A stretch of 64,000 bases of DNA, taken from the NCBI RefSeq assembly GCF_003634635.1, contig NZ_RBJB01000004.1, positions 310,001-374,000 on the forward strand, read 5' to 3'. The notes below the pieces were generated by a model. The model made no database searches. It worked only from the letters and a program-made list of their open reading frames with translations, and was not told the DNA's origin. Every line of letters begins with the position of its first letter. Positions within the stretch are counted from its first letter, which is position 1. The position numbers were made by a program, and so were the translations under genes. The stretch is from Marinobacter nauticus (lineage in GTDB: Bacteria > Pseudomonadota > Gammaproteobacteria > Pseudomonadales > Oleiphilaceae). This document shows positions 9,925 to 18,412 of this stretch, piece by piece.

Positions 9925-10047
9925 GACGCCAGAATCTGTCAAAAAAAGTGAAAGCTTGTTCATTGTAATTGCACTTTGTCTGACAGTTCGGCACACTTGG
10001 CATCAATCAATAAGGATGTTTTCCACACTCATTGGACGAGGTTAACT

Positions 10048-10275
10048 ATGGAAAAGCCGCAATTTCCCCCGCCTGAGCAGCGTAGCGTCAAGCTTGATCA
10101 GCACGACAGTGTTCGTTCCCACGTGCAGCAGCAGATCTGCGATGAGGTGCAGCGCCTGGAACGTCGTATTGAAACCCTGCGCCTGACCAAAGCCCCCCAC
10201 GCAGCCATCATGATTTCCACATACGAACGGATGATCTGCCGAAAAAAGGGCTTTCTGCAGAACTGGGACCTGTAA
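10048..10275 (+). CDS. Small conserved-looking hypothetical protein
   Basis: A 75-residue, charged, probably cytosolic protein that I do not recognise. Residues about 20-45 form a heptad-like helix rich in Glu, Arg and Gln that may be a short coiled coil. The C-terminus contains two basic and aromatic stretches and one cysteine. The ATG at 10048 follows GAGG, at a good distance, and is preferred over an upstream ATG at 9976 in frame. It stands alone between the serine hydrolase and the convergent lipoprotein gene. Reality as a gene rests on the ribosome site and codon use. Confidence 0.6.
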   Translation: MEKPQFPPPEQRSVKLDQHDSVRSHVQQQICDEVQRLERRIETLRLTKAPHAAIMISTYERMICRKKGFLQNWDL

Positions 10276-10301
10276 CCGGCCCGGTTCTGCAGAGACGATT
10301 G

Positions 10302-11393
10302 CTACTGTCGGTCAGGAGTTGATTCTGCATTCCAGGACATCAGGAATTCCGTTTCCGGCTGATTGGCACAGTTTGCCGGATTGCTGACGGTTGGAATGTC
10401 ATCGGCGTTCTCGTAATCGGCTGGATCTTCCTCCGGATCCGGAATTCTTGCCGGTTCGTCGTTGGAGACGAACAGATGGACCGTGCTCATGCCGTAATCC
10501 AGTTCAATGCGGAGACAGTCCGGGCTGTCGTCCTCCATATTGAAGCCGTGTCGACTGAAATCGATGACCGCCTGCTCCGGGCTTTTAATATACAAGGTAT
10601 CTTTCTGGGTAGTTCCGATGAATTCCTGGCGCAGTTCGATGCCGCCGTAATCCCGTGACACGTAGTCTGCTGTCGCGTATTCCGGCTGGTTGTAGCCAAT
10701 GGCGCTGAATGAGGCTGCATTGAACCTCGAGCCTGCGAGAACGCTCAGCAGTTGTGGCTGTTTATCCCTGTCTTCGGCGTCGACGCTGCGGGCAACGTGC
10801 TGGATAGTGCGATAAACATGCCCGGTTTCGCTGCCAGCCTGGTAACGCCAGTCCAGGGTCTGATAACGCCATTCCCGGGCATTCAGAGGTCGGGTTTCAA
10901 GGGTTGCAGCCTGATCGGTAAATCGGATGGAGGCCTGGTTGGCCCTGGAGTTATAGGTTCCTGATTCATCGGCTTCAATGCGCCTGCGGATATAGCTCCG
11001 CCCTTCATCAAAATTATCAACGCGCCCTACGCTGATCACCTGATTCATCAGATCGAGAGGGTTACGAACCTTGCGGTAGCTTTTTCCGTCGCTGGTGGGT
11101 TCGGCACCGATAAACCGGTCGATATGGCGACGGATGTCGGCAGCCGTTGCCTGGTACTCCGCGGTCTGGTCCGCGCCGTTCGGCTCGATACCGGGATAGA
11201 AGTCAGCAAAGCGGGTTTTGCTCAGAGTATTCGGGGCACGGTCTGTATCCGCCAGGTCGAAGGTGCTGAAGGTGAGATCTACATTGCTGGCTGGATTTAA
11301 CGTCGACGAGGAATCGCCGCCACTGTCGACCCGACACCCGCTGATTGTCAGTAACGTGAGTGAAACAGCAGCAAAAAGGCAGGAATGTCTCAT
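10302..11393 (-). CDS. Hypothetical lipoprotein
   Basis: Predicted lipoprotein of 363 residues: the signal peptide ends in LTISGC, followed by a Ser/Gly/Asp-rich linker. I do not recognise the mature part, which is polar, rich in Asp, Tyr and Arg, and has no membrane segment; it is likely a surface or periplasmic beta-rich protein. The ATG at 11393 is chosen because the lipobox then lies at about residue 20; an in-frame upstream start would add 59 unlikely residues. Divergent from the hybrid kinase gene with about 100 bases between. Confidence 0.7.
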   Translation of the reverse strand: MRHSCLFAAVSLTLLTISGCRVDSGGDSSSTLNPASNVDLTFSTFDLADTDRAPNTLSKTRFADFYPGIEPNGADQTAEYQATAADIRRHIDRFIGAEPTSDGKSYRKVRNPLDLMNQVISVGRVDNFDEGRSYIRRRIEADESGTYNSRANQASIRFTDQAATLETRPLNAREWRYQTLDWRYQAGSETGHVYRTIQHVARSVDAEDRDKQPQLLSVLAGSRFNAASFSAIGYNQPEYATADYVSRDYGGIELRQEFIGTTQKDTLYIKSPEQAVIDFSRHGFNMEDDSPDCLRIELDYGMSTVHLFVSNDEPARIPDPEEDPADYENADDIPTVSNPANCANQPETEFLMSWNAESTPDRQ

Positions 11394-11494
11394 TTCAGGT
11401 GACCCCGGGGTGCGAAAAAGCGTGTGAACGGCTAAAGTGACGAGTGCTGACAATAAACGATAAAGCACGCAGCTACCCGCGCGGAGATCACATT

Positions 11495-14400
11495 TTGCAG
11501 CAACGGTTTGCCCATATCCCGGTGCGGACGGTGGTTCTGCTCCTGTTTCTGGCCGTTCTGGTTTTGCCATCTGTGGCGAAGGCCCAGAATGCCTGCCGGG
11601 ATGGGCAGATCATGCTGGATCACAACACCGCTAGCATTCCGGATCTGGGCCAGTGCCTCTGGTACCTGGAAGATCCTGAGCAGTCACTGACGATTGATGA
11701 GGTTCGCGCCGCAGGCGAGGACAGGTTGACCCGTCATCAGGGTGGCGTACTCAACTTCGGTTATACCGGCTCCGCCTACTGGACTCGCTTTGACCTGAGC
11801 ACCCGCCGTTTGACCTCCCGCTCGGACTGGATACTGGAGTTGGCGCTGCCACTGGTGGACGATGTTCGGTTGTATCTGGTTCGGGATGGGCAACTGGTGG
11901 AACAGCGCCAGACCGGGTATCTGGACAGCTGGGACGACCGTGATCTGGCCGTGCCAAACCCGACCTTCCGGCTCAGATTGTCGCCAGACACCGTCACCAC
12001 GGTTTTCCTGCGCATTACCAACACCAACACCTTCCGCCTGCCGATTACCCTCTGGCACCCGGACAGTTACATAGAAAAGGTCTCCATCGACGAAGCCGTA
12101 CGCGGGCTGCTGCTGGGTGCCATCCTGGCTATCCTGGCTTACAACCTGTTTGTGGCGGTATCGGTGCGGGAGCGCAGCAACATCTACTACGTGCTCTACC
12201 TGGTATGTGCGGCGGTATTCATCGGTACCGAACAGGTGCACGGGGTTCAGTTGCTGGATAGCCGGCCAGCCTTGCTCAACAAGGAATACCTCCATTTCCA
12301 GATTATCCTGACCTGGTTCTTTGGCCTGTTGATGGCCCGTTCGCTGCTGGAAACCCGGCAACGCTCGCCCGATCTGGATCATTTACTCCGGTTATGTCTG
12401 ACCTCTGTCGTCACCACCTTTGGTTTGTCGTTTTTCATGCCCTATTCGGTGGCCATGGAATGGATTGTGGTCGGCTCGATTCTGCTCAGTATCATTCTGA
12501 TTGTGGTCAGTTATCTGTCCTGGCGCTATTACAACCCGGCAGCACGCTCCTATTTCTTTGCCTGGACCCTGGCCCTGATCGGGTTTGGTATCTATGCGCT
12601 GACGGTGATGGGTTACCTGCCGCTGAATACCTTTACCAGCTATTCGCCACAGTTCGGCCTGACGGCCCAGATCATTCTGTTTTCCTTTGCCCTGGCTGAC
12701 CGAATCAAGCAGGTTCAGGGCGAGGCCCTGGCCTGGAACCAGCGCGCTCTGGCAAACCTGAGGCGTTACCAGTCGCTGTTTGATAACGCCATTGAAGGCG
12801 TGTTCCAGATGTCACCGGAACGTCGGTTTGTGACCGCCAACCCGGCCATGGCAGAGTTGCTGGGCTACAGCAGCAGCCGTGAGCTGCTGGTGCGAAACCC
12901 GGATGTGCTGGAAACCTGCATTGCCGACGAGCGGTTGCGGCGCCTGGTGGTCGAGCAACTGGAAGCCCGGGGCACGGTCAAGGGGATTGAGGCCCGTTAC
13001 CTGACCCGTCAGGGCGAGGAGCGCTGGGCCACTATCTCCCTGCACACGGTGTATGATGCCGAGGGCCTGCCCATGCATCTCGAAGGCACCTGTATTGACG
13101 CCACCGAGAGCCATCAGCGCCTGCAAATCGAGCGGGAGCGGGAGCAGGAGCGGCTTGAAAAAGAGCTGGCCCGGAATTCCGCTCAGGCCAAGAGCCAGTT
13201 CCTGGCCAATATGAGTCATGAAATCCGGACCCCGCTGGCGGCCATCATCGGTTATGGCGAAACTCTGCTGGACCCGGATCTGAACGAAACCGAGAAACGC
13301 AGCAGCGCTGAAACGGTGGTTCGCAGCGGGCGGCACCTGCTGGAGCTGGTGAACGATATCCTCGACCACTCAAAGATCGACGCCAACAAGCTGGATGTTG
13401 ATGTGGTGCCGGTCAATCTGCCGGAGTTGCTGGATGAAATCCGTGCCTTCTTCGCCCCCCGGGCCCGGGAAAAGGGCCTGGATTTCAGTATCATCTGCGA
13501 TTATCCCCTGCCCGAGAAGATCCGGACCGACCCAACCCGTTACCGACAAATTATCATTAATTTGTGTGGAAATGCCCTGAAGTTCACGGAAAATGGGTCT
13601 ATCTCCCTGATTGTTCGCTGTGACCGCGACGCCGAGAAGCTTTACGCCCGGGTGGTAGATACCGGGATTGGCATGAAGCCGGAACAGTTGGACCGTCTGT
13701 TTGATCCCTTTGCCCAGGGCAGCACCGCCATTTCCCGCCAGTATGGCGGCACGGGGCTCGGCCTCAGTATATCCCGGAGGCTGGCGGAACTGCTGGGCGG
13801 TGATATCCGGGTGTCCAGCACCTACGGTGAAGGCAGTGAATTTGAAGTGTGCATCAGCACCGGTGAACTCACGCAGGTTCACTTCCTTCGGGATGCCTCC
13901 GAGTTCAGCCAGCGGCGCCGGGCCATTGCCATGGTCATGGCGCCCCGGTTGTCGGGCCGCATTCTCTGTGCCGAGGATAACGATGTAAACCGTCGGCTGG
14001 TGTCGTTGCTGGTGGGGCGCACCGGTGCCGAGCTGGTGCATGTCAGTAATGGCGCGGAAGCCCTGGAACGCGCCACCCGCGAGCATTTCGATCTGATTCT
14101 GATGGACATCCAGATGCCGGTGATGAATGGCCGGGATGCCACCCTGGCGTTGCGGGAAGCAGGTGTTAACACCCCGGTGGTTGCGCTTACGGCCAATGTT
14201 ATGGCCGAGGATATCGCCGAATATCGTCTGGCGGGATGCAATGATCACCTGGCCAAACCCATCGACAAGCAGCGCTTTTACGAGGTATTGGCCCGTTACC
14301 TGGCGTTGTCGGCGGAAACGGCGGTGGGTTCCGGTCACCGATACAGCGGCAAGGTGCTGGTGGCCGAAGACAACGATGATAACCGTGGGCTGGTGGAGCG

Positions 14401-15043
14401 GATGCTCCGCCGCACCGGCGCAGAGCCCTTGCTGGTGACCAATGGGGAAGAGGCGGTTCGCCGGGCCCTGTCGGAAACCGTGAAACTGGTGCTTATGGAT
14501 CGCCACATGCCCGGCATGGACGGCGTTGCGGCCACCCGGCTTTTGCGCCAGGCGGGCTTCCGGCGGCCGATCATTGCCTTTACCGCTGGTGATCAGGCAG
14601 AGAATGAAGCCTTGCTGGAGGCCGGTTGCGACGGGGTGCTGAACAAGCCCATTGACCATGCCCACCTGCAGGCCCTGCTGGATCGCTATCTGCCGGTGGA
14701 ACAATGGGTCGGCGAGGCGGTTGACGATGACATTAGTCCGCTGGTGAACCGTTTCCTGGATGGCCTGGCTGAGCGAAAGCGTCGCATGGAAGCCGCACTG
14801 GCCCAGGGACAGTTGCAGCAATTGCAGTCCGAGAGCCATCAGATCAAGGGCACCGCCGGTGCCATGGGCTATCCGTTGATGACAGAACAGGCAGGGATAC
14901 TTGAGCTATGTGTACGCTCAAGCCCCGGAGAGAGGGGGATGATTCGACAGGAACTGACCACCCTGAACGCCATGATTGACCGGGCCCTTGAGGGCCACCA
15001 GAGGTCGTCGGAAACCACAAAGGAACAGGCCAATGAGCGATAA
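11495..15043 (+). CDS. 7TM hybrid sensor histidine kinase with PAS, two receivers and Hpt
   Basis: Phosphorelay sensor of about 1182 residues. A signal peptide leads into a periplasmic 7TMR-DISMED2 sensor (about 30-165), seven membrane helices (about 180-390), a PAS domain (about 430-545), a HisKA domain with phospho-histidine H575 (MSHEIRTP), an HATPase domain with GTGLGLS, two receivers with phospho-aspartates D871 and D1002, and a C-terminal Hpt with H1115 (HQIKGTA). The TTG at 11495 is preferred: GGAG lies nine bases upstream and gives a clean signal peptide, whereas an upstream GTG at 11444 has no ribosome site. DISMED2 domains often bind carbohydrates; the ligand here is unknown. It overlaps the next gene by 11 bases. 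Confidence 0.92.
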   Translation: MQQRFAHIPVRTVVLLLFLAVLVLPSVAKAQNACRDGQIMLDHNTASIPDLGQCLWYLEDPEQSLTIDEVRAAGEDRLTRHQGGVLNFGYTGSAYWTRFDLSTRRLTSRSDWILELALPLVDDVRLYLVRDGQLVEQRQTGYLDSWDDRDLAVPNPTFRLRLSPDTVTTVFLRITNTNTFRLPITLWHPDSYIEKVSIDEAVRGLLLGAILAILAYNLFVAVSVRERSNIYYVLYLVCAAVFIGTEQVHGVQLLDSRPALLNKEYLHFQIILTWFFGLLMARSLLETRQRSPDLDHLLRLCLTSVVTTFGLSFFMPYSVAMEWIVVGSILLSIILIVVSYLSWRYYNPAARSYFFAWTLALIGFGIYALTVMGYLPLNTFTSYSPQFGLTAQIILFSFALADRIKQVQGEALAWNQRALANLRRYQSLFDNAIEGVFQMSPERRFVTANPAMAELLGYSSSRELLVRNPDVLETCIADERLRRLVVEQLEARGTVKGIEARYLTRQGEERWATISLHTVYDAEGLPMHLEGTCIDATESHQRLQIEREREQERLEKELARNSAQAKSQFLANMSHEIRTPLAAIIGYGETLLDPDLNETEKRSSAETVVRSGRHLLELVNDILDHSKIDANKLDVDVVPVNLPELLDEIRAFFAPRAREKGLDFSIICDYPLPEKIRTDPTRYRQIIINLCGNALKFTENGSISLIVRCDRDAEKLYARVVDTGIGMKPEQLDRLFDPFAQGSTAISRQYGGTGLGLSISRRLAELLGGDIRVSSTYGEGSEFEVCISTGELTQVHFLRDASEFSQRRRAIAMVMAPRLSGRILCAEDNDVNRRLVSLLVGRTGAELVHVSNGAEALERATREHFDLILMDIQMPVMNGRDATLALREAGVNTPVVALTANVMAEDIAEYRLAGCNDHLAKPIDKQRFYEVLARYLALSAETAVGSGHRYSGKVLVAEDNDDNRGLVERMLRRTGAEPLLVTNGEEAVRRALSETVKLVLMDRHMPGMDGVAATRLLRQAGFRRPIIAFTAGDQAENEALLEAGCDGVLNKPIDHAHLQALLDRYLPVEQWVGEAVDDDISPLVNRFLDGLAERKRRMEAALAQGQLQQLQSESHQIKGTAGAMGYPLMTEQAGILELCVRSSPGERGMIRQELTTLNAMIDRALEGHQRSSETTKEQANER

Positions 15044-15578
15044 CCAAAAACAGGAACATTATTCCCTGAGCATGATGTATGGCACATACGCCGACATACT
15101 GTTCGTACTGTTTCCGTTTCTTGTCATTGCCATGCAGCGGCTCTGGGATGGCAACCTGTACCAGTCCCTGATGCGGCCCGACCTGAGTATTGCTGCGGCG
15201 ATTCTGGCCGGCCTGGCTATCGGCAAATTTGTGCTGGGGTTGGTGACCAATCGCGATCTGGGGCGCTACAAAGAGCGGATTGTGTTTTTTATTGCCCTGA
15301 CGCTGTTCGTGGTCCTTGGGCCGGCCATCATCCTGATCCTGAGTATGACCGGGAACGCGGAGATTCCGGGCTTTGTGGCCTTTGTGCAGCCGGTACTGCT
15401 GATTGTCTCCATTTCCCTCTATACAACGGCAGTCAGCATTGCCAATATTCTCACCCGGGTGACCGCGCCACCGTCCGTCGGTGACCATGGCGGGCCCACC
15501 GGTGATGAACCGGTTGATGTCCGCCCCGGGCCCGCACCTCTGGACTTGCCGCGCCGAACCGGCAACGATACCTACTGA
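15033..15578 (+). CDS. Integral membrane protein linked to the phosphorelay
   Basis: A 181-residue protein with four likely membrane segments (about residues 18-38, 48-68, 85-108 and 120-145) and a polar C-terminal tail of about 35 residues. I do not recognise a family. It begins inside the last codons of the hybrid kinase gene (11-base overlap) and is followed 26 bases later by a receiver-only regulator, so the three are almost certainly cotranscribed. Its place suggests an accessory or target in the membrane, but that is inference. Confidence 0.72.
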   Translation: MSDNQKQEHYSLSMMYGTYADILFVLFPFLVIAMQRLWDGNLYQSLMRPDLSIAAAILAGLAIGKFVLGLVTNRDLGRYKERIVFFIALTLFVVLGPAIILILSMTGNAEIPGFVAFVQPVLLIVSISLYTTAVSIANILTRVTAPPSVGDHGGPTGDEPVDVRPGPAPLDLPRRTGNDTY

Positions 15579-15604
15579 GCCAGGGCACAGAACAGGAGAG
15601 TGTA

Positions 15605-16018
15605 ATGAGTAATCTCAGAGTACTGGTGGTCGAAGATGAGCCGGTGATGCGGGAGCGTCTGGTCGACATGCTTTACAAAGCCGGTGCTACCAGCGTGTCT
15701 GAATGTGCGGACGCTGCGTCTGCCAGGGCGGCGTTCGAGGCCAGTGAGTTCCAGATCATTCTGCTGGATCTGGGACTGCCGGATGGTAACGGTCACGAAC
15801 TGATGACCCGTTTCAAACAGGTTCGGGAGAACCAGCATATTGTGCTGGTCACGGCAGACGATTCCATTGAGAGTATTCAACGTGCCATCAGTGCCGGCGC
15901 CAATGGCTATGTAGTGAAGCCCTATTCCCAGGAAAAGATTTACGATGTGGTGAACAACTACGCCATGGTCCATGGCGGTGATCTGTCGATGATGGATGGG
16001 CTGAACCGGCATCATTGA
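15605..16018 (+). CDS. Single-domain response regulator (CheY-like)
   Basis: A stand-alone receiver domain of 137 residues with no output domain. The acidic pair is EDE near residue 11, the phospho-acceptor is D55 (LLDLGLP), the switch threonine is in VTADDS and the lysine is in VKPYS. As the third gene of the operon it is the natural downstream acceptor of the Hpt domain of the hybrid kinase. The ATG follows GGAGAG. Output is probably by protein-protein contact. No terminator is seen before the convergent gene at 16053. Confidence 0.92.
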   Translation: MSNLRVLVVEDEPVMRERLVDMLYKAGATSVSECADAASARAAFEASEFQIILLDLGLPDGNGHELMTRFKQVRENQHIVLVTADDSIESIQRAISAGANGYVVKPYSQEKIYDVVNNYAMVHGGDLSMMDGLNRHH

Positions 16019-16052
16019 CCGGTCCAGCCTGCGGTCGTGACGGCAAGCCTGA

Positions 16053-16325
16053 TCAGGCTACCTGGCGGGCAATCCAGGAGTTGTAGCGGGTCGCAAGAGC
16101 CCGGACATATCGGGCTTCGGCGCCGTCCAGATTGCTGAGTACGCCTTTGAAAATCCAGCCCCGCTCGTACAGACCCAGCACCCGCTGCTCGTCATCCAGG
16201 TTGACTCGCTGATTGAGTTTCTTGCAGATTGCATCCAGCAGCGGCAGCTTCTCCGGGCGCTTGATCGGAGCCTGACGATTGGCCATGGGCTGGTTCGCTG
16301 CACGTGATGTCGGATGTCTTCTCAT
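16053..16325 (-). CDS. Hypothetical basic protein behind a structured leader
   Basis: A 90-residue protein, basic at its N-terminus and helical throughout, that I do not recognise. No signal peptide or membrane segment; the C-terminal half (YVRALATRYNSWIARQV) looks like an amphipathic helix. The ATG at 16325 is fixed by AGGAGA eight bases upstream. Its message would begin with an unusually long leader that contains a good intrinsic terminator only about 40 bases before the start codon, so expression is probably controlled by attenuation or the terminator belongs to a separate small RNA. Confidence 0.65.
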   Translation of the reverse strand: MRRHPTSRAANQPMANRQAPIKRPEKLPLLDAICKKLNQRVNLDDEQRVLGLYERGWIFKGVLSNLDGAEARYVRALATRYNSWIARQVA

Positions 16326-16364
16326 GATGTTCTCCTTGTCGTTTTGCGGCTGCAAAAACAGAAA

Positions 16365-16392
16365 ACCCCGGAGCCTCACAGGCAACCGGGGT
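16365..16392 (-). terminator. Intrinsic terminator/attenuator ahead of the 16325 gene
   Basis: On the minus strand ACCCCGG at 16392-16386 pairs with CCGGGGT at 16371-16365, with an inner GCCT/AGGC helix, followed at once by TTTTC and a second T-run. It lies inside the leader of the downstream gene. Its 5' arm is also perfectly complementary over 11 bases to 16408-16418, so terminator and antiterminator forms exclude each other. Confidence 0.75.
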
Positions 16393-16407
16393 CTGGCGGA
16401 GAAGCTG

Positions 16408-16450
16408 CCCCGGTTGCCGCAACGGCTCCCGGGACTGACCGAAAGCCGTT
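16408..16450 (-). promoter_or_regulatory. Competing hairpins in leader RNA (possible antiterminator)
   Basis: Minus strand. A seven-bp stem joins 16450-16444 to 16427-16421. Just below it, 16418-16408 (GGCAACCGGGG as RNA) can pair without mismatch with 16391-16381 inside the terminator. The stop codon of the small open frame at 16449-16538 sits at the base of the first stem. This is the geometry of a translation-linked attenuator, though no regulatory amino acid run is apparent. Confidence 0.55.
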
Positions 16451-16538
16451 AGCTGTCTTTCACCATGGCACGCACGGCCTGCCCAATCTGGCAACCGGCG
16501 GCTGAGTATACGGTGTGCTTTGAAATCATCCTGGTCAT
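16449..16538 (-). CDS. Possible 29-residue leader peptide
   Basis: ATG at 16538 to TAA at 16449 encodes 29 residues starting MTRMISKHTVYS, with one cysteine and a basic C-terminal part. The ribosome site is weak (an inner ATG nine bases on has AGG close by). Its stop codon overlaps the 5' arm of a hairpin that precedes an antiterminator/terminator pair, so translation of it could control read-through into the gene at 16325. It may equally be chance; no repeated codon typical of amino acid attenuators is present. Confidence 0.3.
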   Translation of the reverse strand: MTRMISKHTVYSAAGCQIGQAVRAMVKDS

Positions 16539-16569
16539 ATCGGCTCTGTGGATTCGGTTCAGTCATCAG

Positions 16570-16600
16570 TGTATAGGCAATTGGACGGTTTGCAATAGCC
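16570..16600 (-). promoter_or_regulatory. Possible weak promoter of the leader transcript
   Basis: Minus strand TATACA at 16575-16570 would be a -10 element. TTGCAA at 16595-16590 is a poor -35, because the spacer is only 14 bases. It is the best sigma-70-like site upstream of the small open frame. Confidence 0.25.
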
Positions 16601-16601
16601 C

Positions 16602-16727
16602 AGCTCATTCGGCAAACCCGTACAGACGCACCGGCGGGAAATCCTCATACTTCTCCCTGTCACGTGTTTTTACGTTGTGCAATCCGCGGTACCTGCCTGG
16701 CAGGTATCGGATGGATCTCTCCTTTCT
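16602..16727. other. Non-coding stretch with a perfect palindrome
   Basis: No gene is supported between the leader region and the plus-strand terminator. The one clear structure is TACCTGCC-T-GGCAGGTA at 16690-16706, an eight-bp inverted repeat with a one-base centre, which could be a protein-binding site or an RNA hairpin of the transcript ending at 16755. Confidence 0.5.
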
Positions 16728-16755
16728 ACGCAGCCCGATGGGCTGCGTTTTTTTT
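16728..16755 (+). terminator. Strong plus-strand terminator with no gene in front
   Basis: ACGCAGCCC (16728-16736) pairs with GGGCTGCGT (16740-16748) around GAT, followed by eight T. No plus-strand protein gene ends nearby: the closest one upstream stops at 16018. It therefore ends either a small RNA or read-through from the phosphorelay operon. Confidence 0.85.
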
Positions 16756-16876
16756 GCCATCTCGGTAAGTTCGTAGCCACTACTTCGTACAGCCATTTAT
16801 GGCGGCTTTGGCGATAATTCAACCACTCAATACATCCAGTTATCCAATTGATATCCAGAGGTTGAAACCGAAGAAA

Positions 16877-17113
16877 ATGCCCGAAGAACCCGGACCTGCC
16901 CGTAACAAGTTCCGTTCTGATTTTATTGTCGAGATTGCCCTGATTGTAGCGGTTGCCGTTTATCTGGTGATGGCGCAGGGGCAAGTGGTGGGTGAGAACC
17001 TGTCCTTTACGGTTACTGGTGCCGCGCTGATGGCACTGGCCACCTACTGGACACTTCATACCATCCGAGATGGCCTGGAAGTTATTGCACTGCGGCTTCG
17101 CCCCGGCAAATAA
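16877..17113 (+). CDS. Small hypothetical membrane protein
   Basis: A 78-residue protein with two hydrophobic segments (about residues 18-37 and 42-62) and short charged ends; no family recognised. The ATG at 16877 follows an A/G-rich stretch (GAAACCGAAGAAA) rather than a classic ribosome site, and an in-frame ATG at 16799 is also possible. Its last 32 bases overlap the end of the convergent exonuclease gene. It lies between an orphan terminator and the exonuclease, with no clear functional partner. Confidence 0.6.
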   Translation: MPEEPGPARNKFRSDFIVEIALIVAVAVYLVMAQGQVVGENLSFTVTGAALMALATYWTLHTIRDGLEVIALRLRPGK

Positions 17114-17594
17114 CCCGTTCCCAGGTTTTGTGCAGGATGAGTGCATCGTTGGCTGCCCGATGCACGGGCAGCCCGAGTTCGGCAATCACCTGCTGGCGGA
17201 TGCCTGACCAGTGGCGTACCTGGCCCGGGTCGAGCAGCATGGAAATGGATTCCAGTTGAAACGCCGGAACCTCACCGGCGGCCCGGAATAGCCTGTGTAG
17301 CCAGAAGCTGTCGAAAGTCCAGGCGTCACAGAATACCTGCTCCGGCAACAACTTGTTTAATTGCTGAGCCACCTCGCTAACCGGCATGCCTTCCTGCAAC
17401 AGCCGTTGCCGTGAAATTCCGTGAATGGTTTCCGCGCTTTCAGACCAGTCCTGCCAGAGCACATGGGGCTGAATCAGCCAGCTGTGCAGTGCCCCGTCGG
17501 GCATGCAGATGCCTACCTCAATCGGGTAGCTGGCGATCAGGTCGAGGCTGGACGCCTCAAAGTCAATAAAGGCCGGGCTGAAGTCTGAGCTCAT
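17082..17594 (-). CDS. DnaQ-like 3'-5' exonuclease family protein
   Basis: 170-residue DEDD-superfamily protein. The exo motifs are visible: FIDFEASS near the N-terminus with the Asp-x-Glu metal ligands, HGIS, an aspartate in FCDAWTFDSF, and HRAANDAL with the His and Asp of the DEDDh type. It probably degrades single-stranded nucleic acid ends, in repair or RNA turnover; the substrate is open. ATG 17594 is preferred because motif I then lies at about residue 10, although no ribosome site is obvious. It is divergent from queC and overlaps the convergent small gene by 32 bases. Confidence 0.8.
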   Translation of the reverse strand: MSSDFSPAFIDFEASSLDLIASYPIEVGICMPDGALHSWLIQPHVLWQDWSESAETIHGISRQRLLQEGMPVSEVAQQLNKLLPEQVFCDAWTFDSFWLHRLFRAAGEVPAFQLESISMLLDPGQVRHWSGIRQQVIAELGLPVHRAANDALILHKTWERVICRGEAAVQ

Positions 17595-17746
17595 TGAATC
17601 GGTGCTGGTGCTTTGTCGTTTTCTTTCGAGTTTACCCCTGATCTTGCCAGGACGCGAACCCAACTCGGTTTGTCACTGTTACAATATGGCCACGCTTTGT
17701 AAAAGCCCGATGACACACCCTTCTGAAAAACTGGTGCTGACCCCTC

Positions 17747-18412
17747 ATGACTGACTCCGTTGTCGTTATCTATTCCGGTGGTATGGATTCTTTCACACTG
17801 TTGCACCTGGCCCGCGCCAGGGGGCTCAAGGTACATGCCCTGTCCTTCAACTATGGCCAGCGCCACGTGCGGGAACTGGATGTGGCCGCCGATGTTTGCC
17901 GGGCTGAAGGTATCCCCCACAAAGTGATTGATATCCGTGCCATGAGTGAGGTGATGTCCGGCTCTTCTCTGACGTCCGACATCGAAGTGCCTGAAGGCCA
18001 TTACGAAGAAGACACCATGAAAGCCACGGTTGTGCCCAATCGCAACATGATCCTGTTATCGCTGGCGACCGGGTATGCGGTGACTACCGGGGCGGGCGCG
18101 GTCTGGTATGGAGCCCATGGCGGGGACCACGCCATTTACCCGGATTGCCGGCCGGAGTTTGTTGAAAAAATGGATGCTGTGTGCCGGGTGGCCAACTACG
18201 AGCCCGTGGGCATTGAGGCACCCTTTATGGCCATGGACAAGGGCCAGATCCTGGCTGAAGGGCTCAAGCTGGGCCTCGATTACAGCCAGACCTGGACCTG
18301 CTACAACGGCCGCGACAAGGCGTGCGGACGTTGTGGTTCCTGCGTCGAGCGGCTGGAGGCCTTTGCCGCCAACGGCGTCACCGATCCACTGACCTACGAG
18401 CGTCTTGCCTGA
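17747..18412 (+). CDS. queC: 7-cyano-7-deazaguanine synthase QueC
   Basis: ATP-dependent enzyme that converts 7-carboxy-7-deazaguanine to preQ0 in queuosine biosynthesis, cytosolic. The 221-residue length is normal. The PP-loop SGGMDS is at residues 10-15, and the C-terminal zinc-binding cysteines appear in [15 protein letters not shown]. Its TGA overlaps the ATG of queE by one base, so the two are translationally coupled and act in successive (reverse-ordered) steps of the same pathway. Confidence 0.97.
   Translation: MTDSVVVIYSGGMDSFTLLHLARARGLKVHALSFNYGQRHVRELDVAADVCRAEGIPHKVIDIRAMSEVMSGSSLTSDIEVPEGHYEEDTMKATVVPNRNMILLSLATGYAVTTGAGAVWYGAHGGDHAIYPDCRPEFVEKMDAVCRVANYEPVGIEAPFMAMDKGQILAEGLKLGLDYSQTWTCYNGRDKACGRCGSCVERLEAFAANGVTDPLTYERLA

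Noticed and set aside
16602..16640. Strings GGCAAACC and GACGCA, which recall the GEMM c-di-GMP riboswitch
   Set aside because: The hairpin that must separate the two strings is absent (only six bases lie between), the AAAGC after GACGC is missing and there is no 3' strand. Chance resemblance is more likely, although a covariance scan would settle it.
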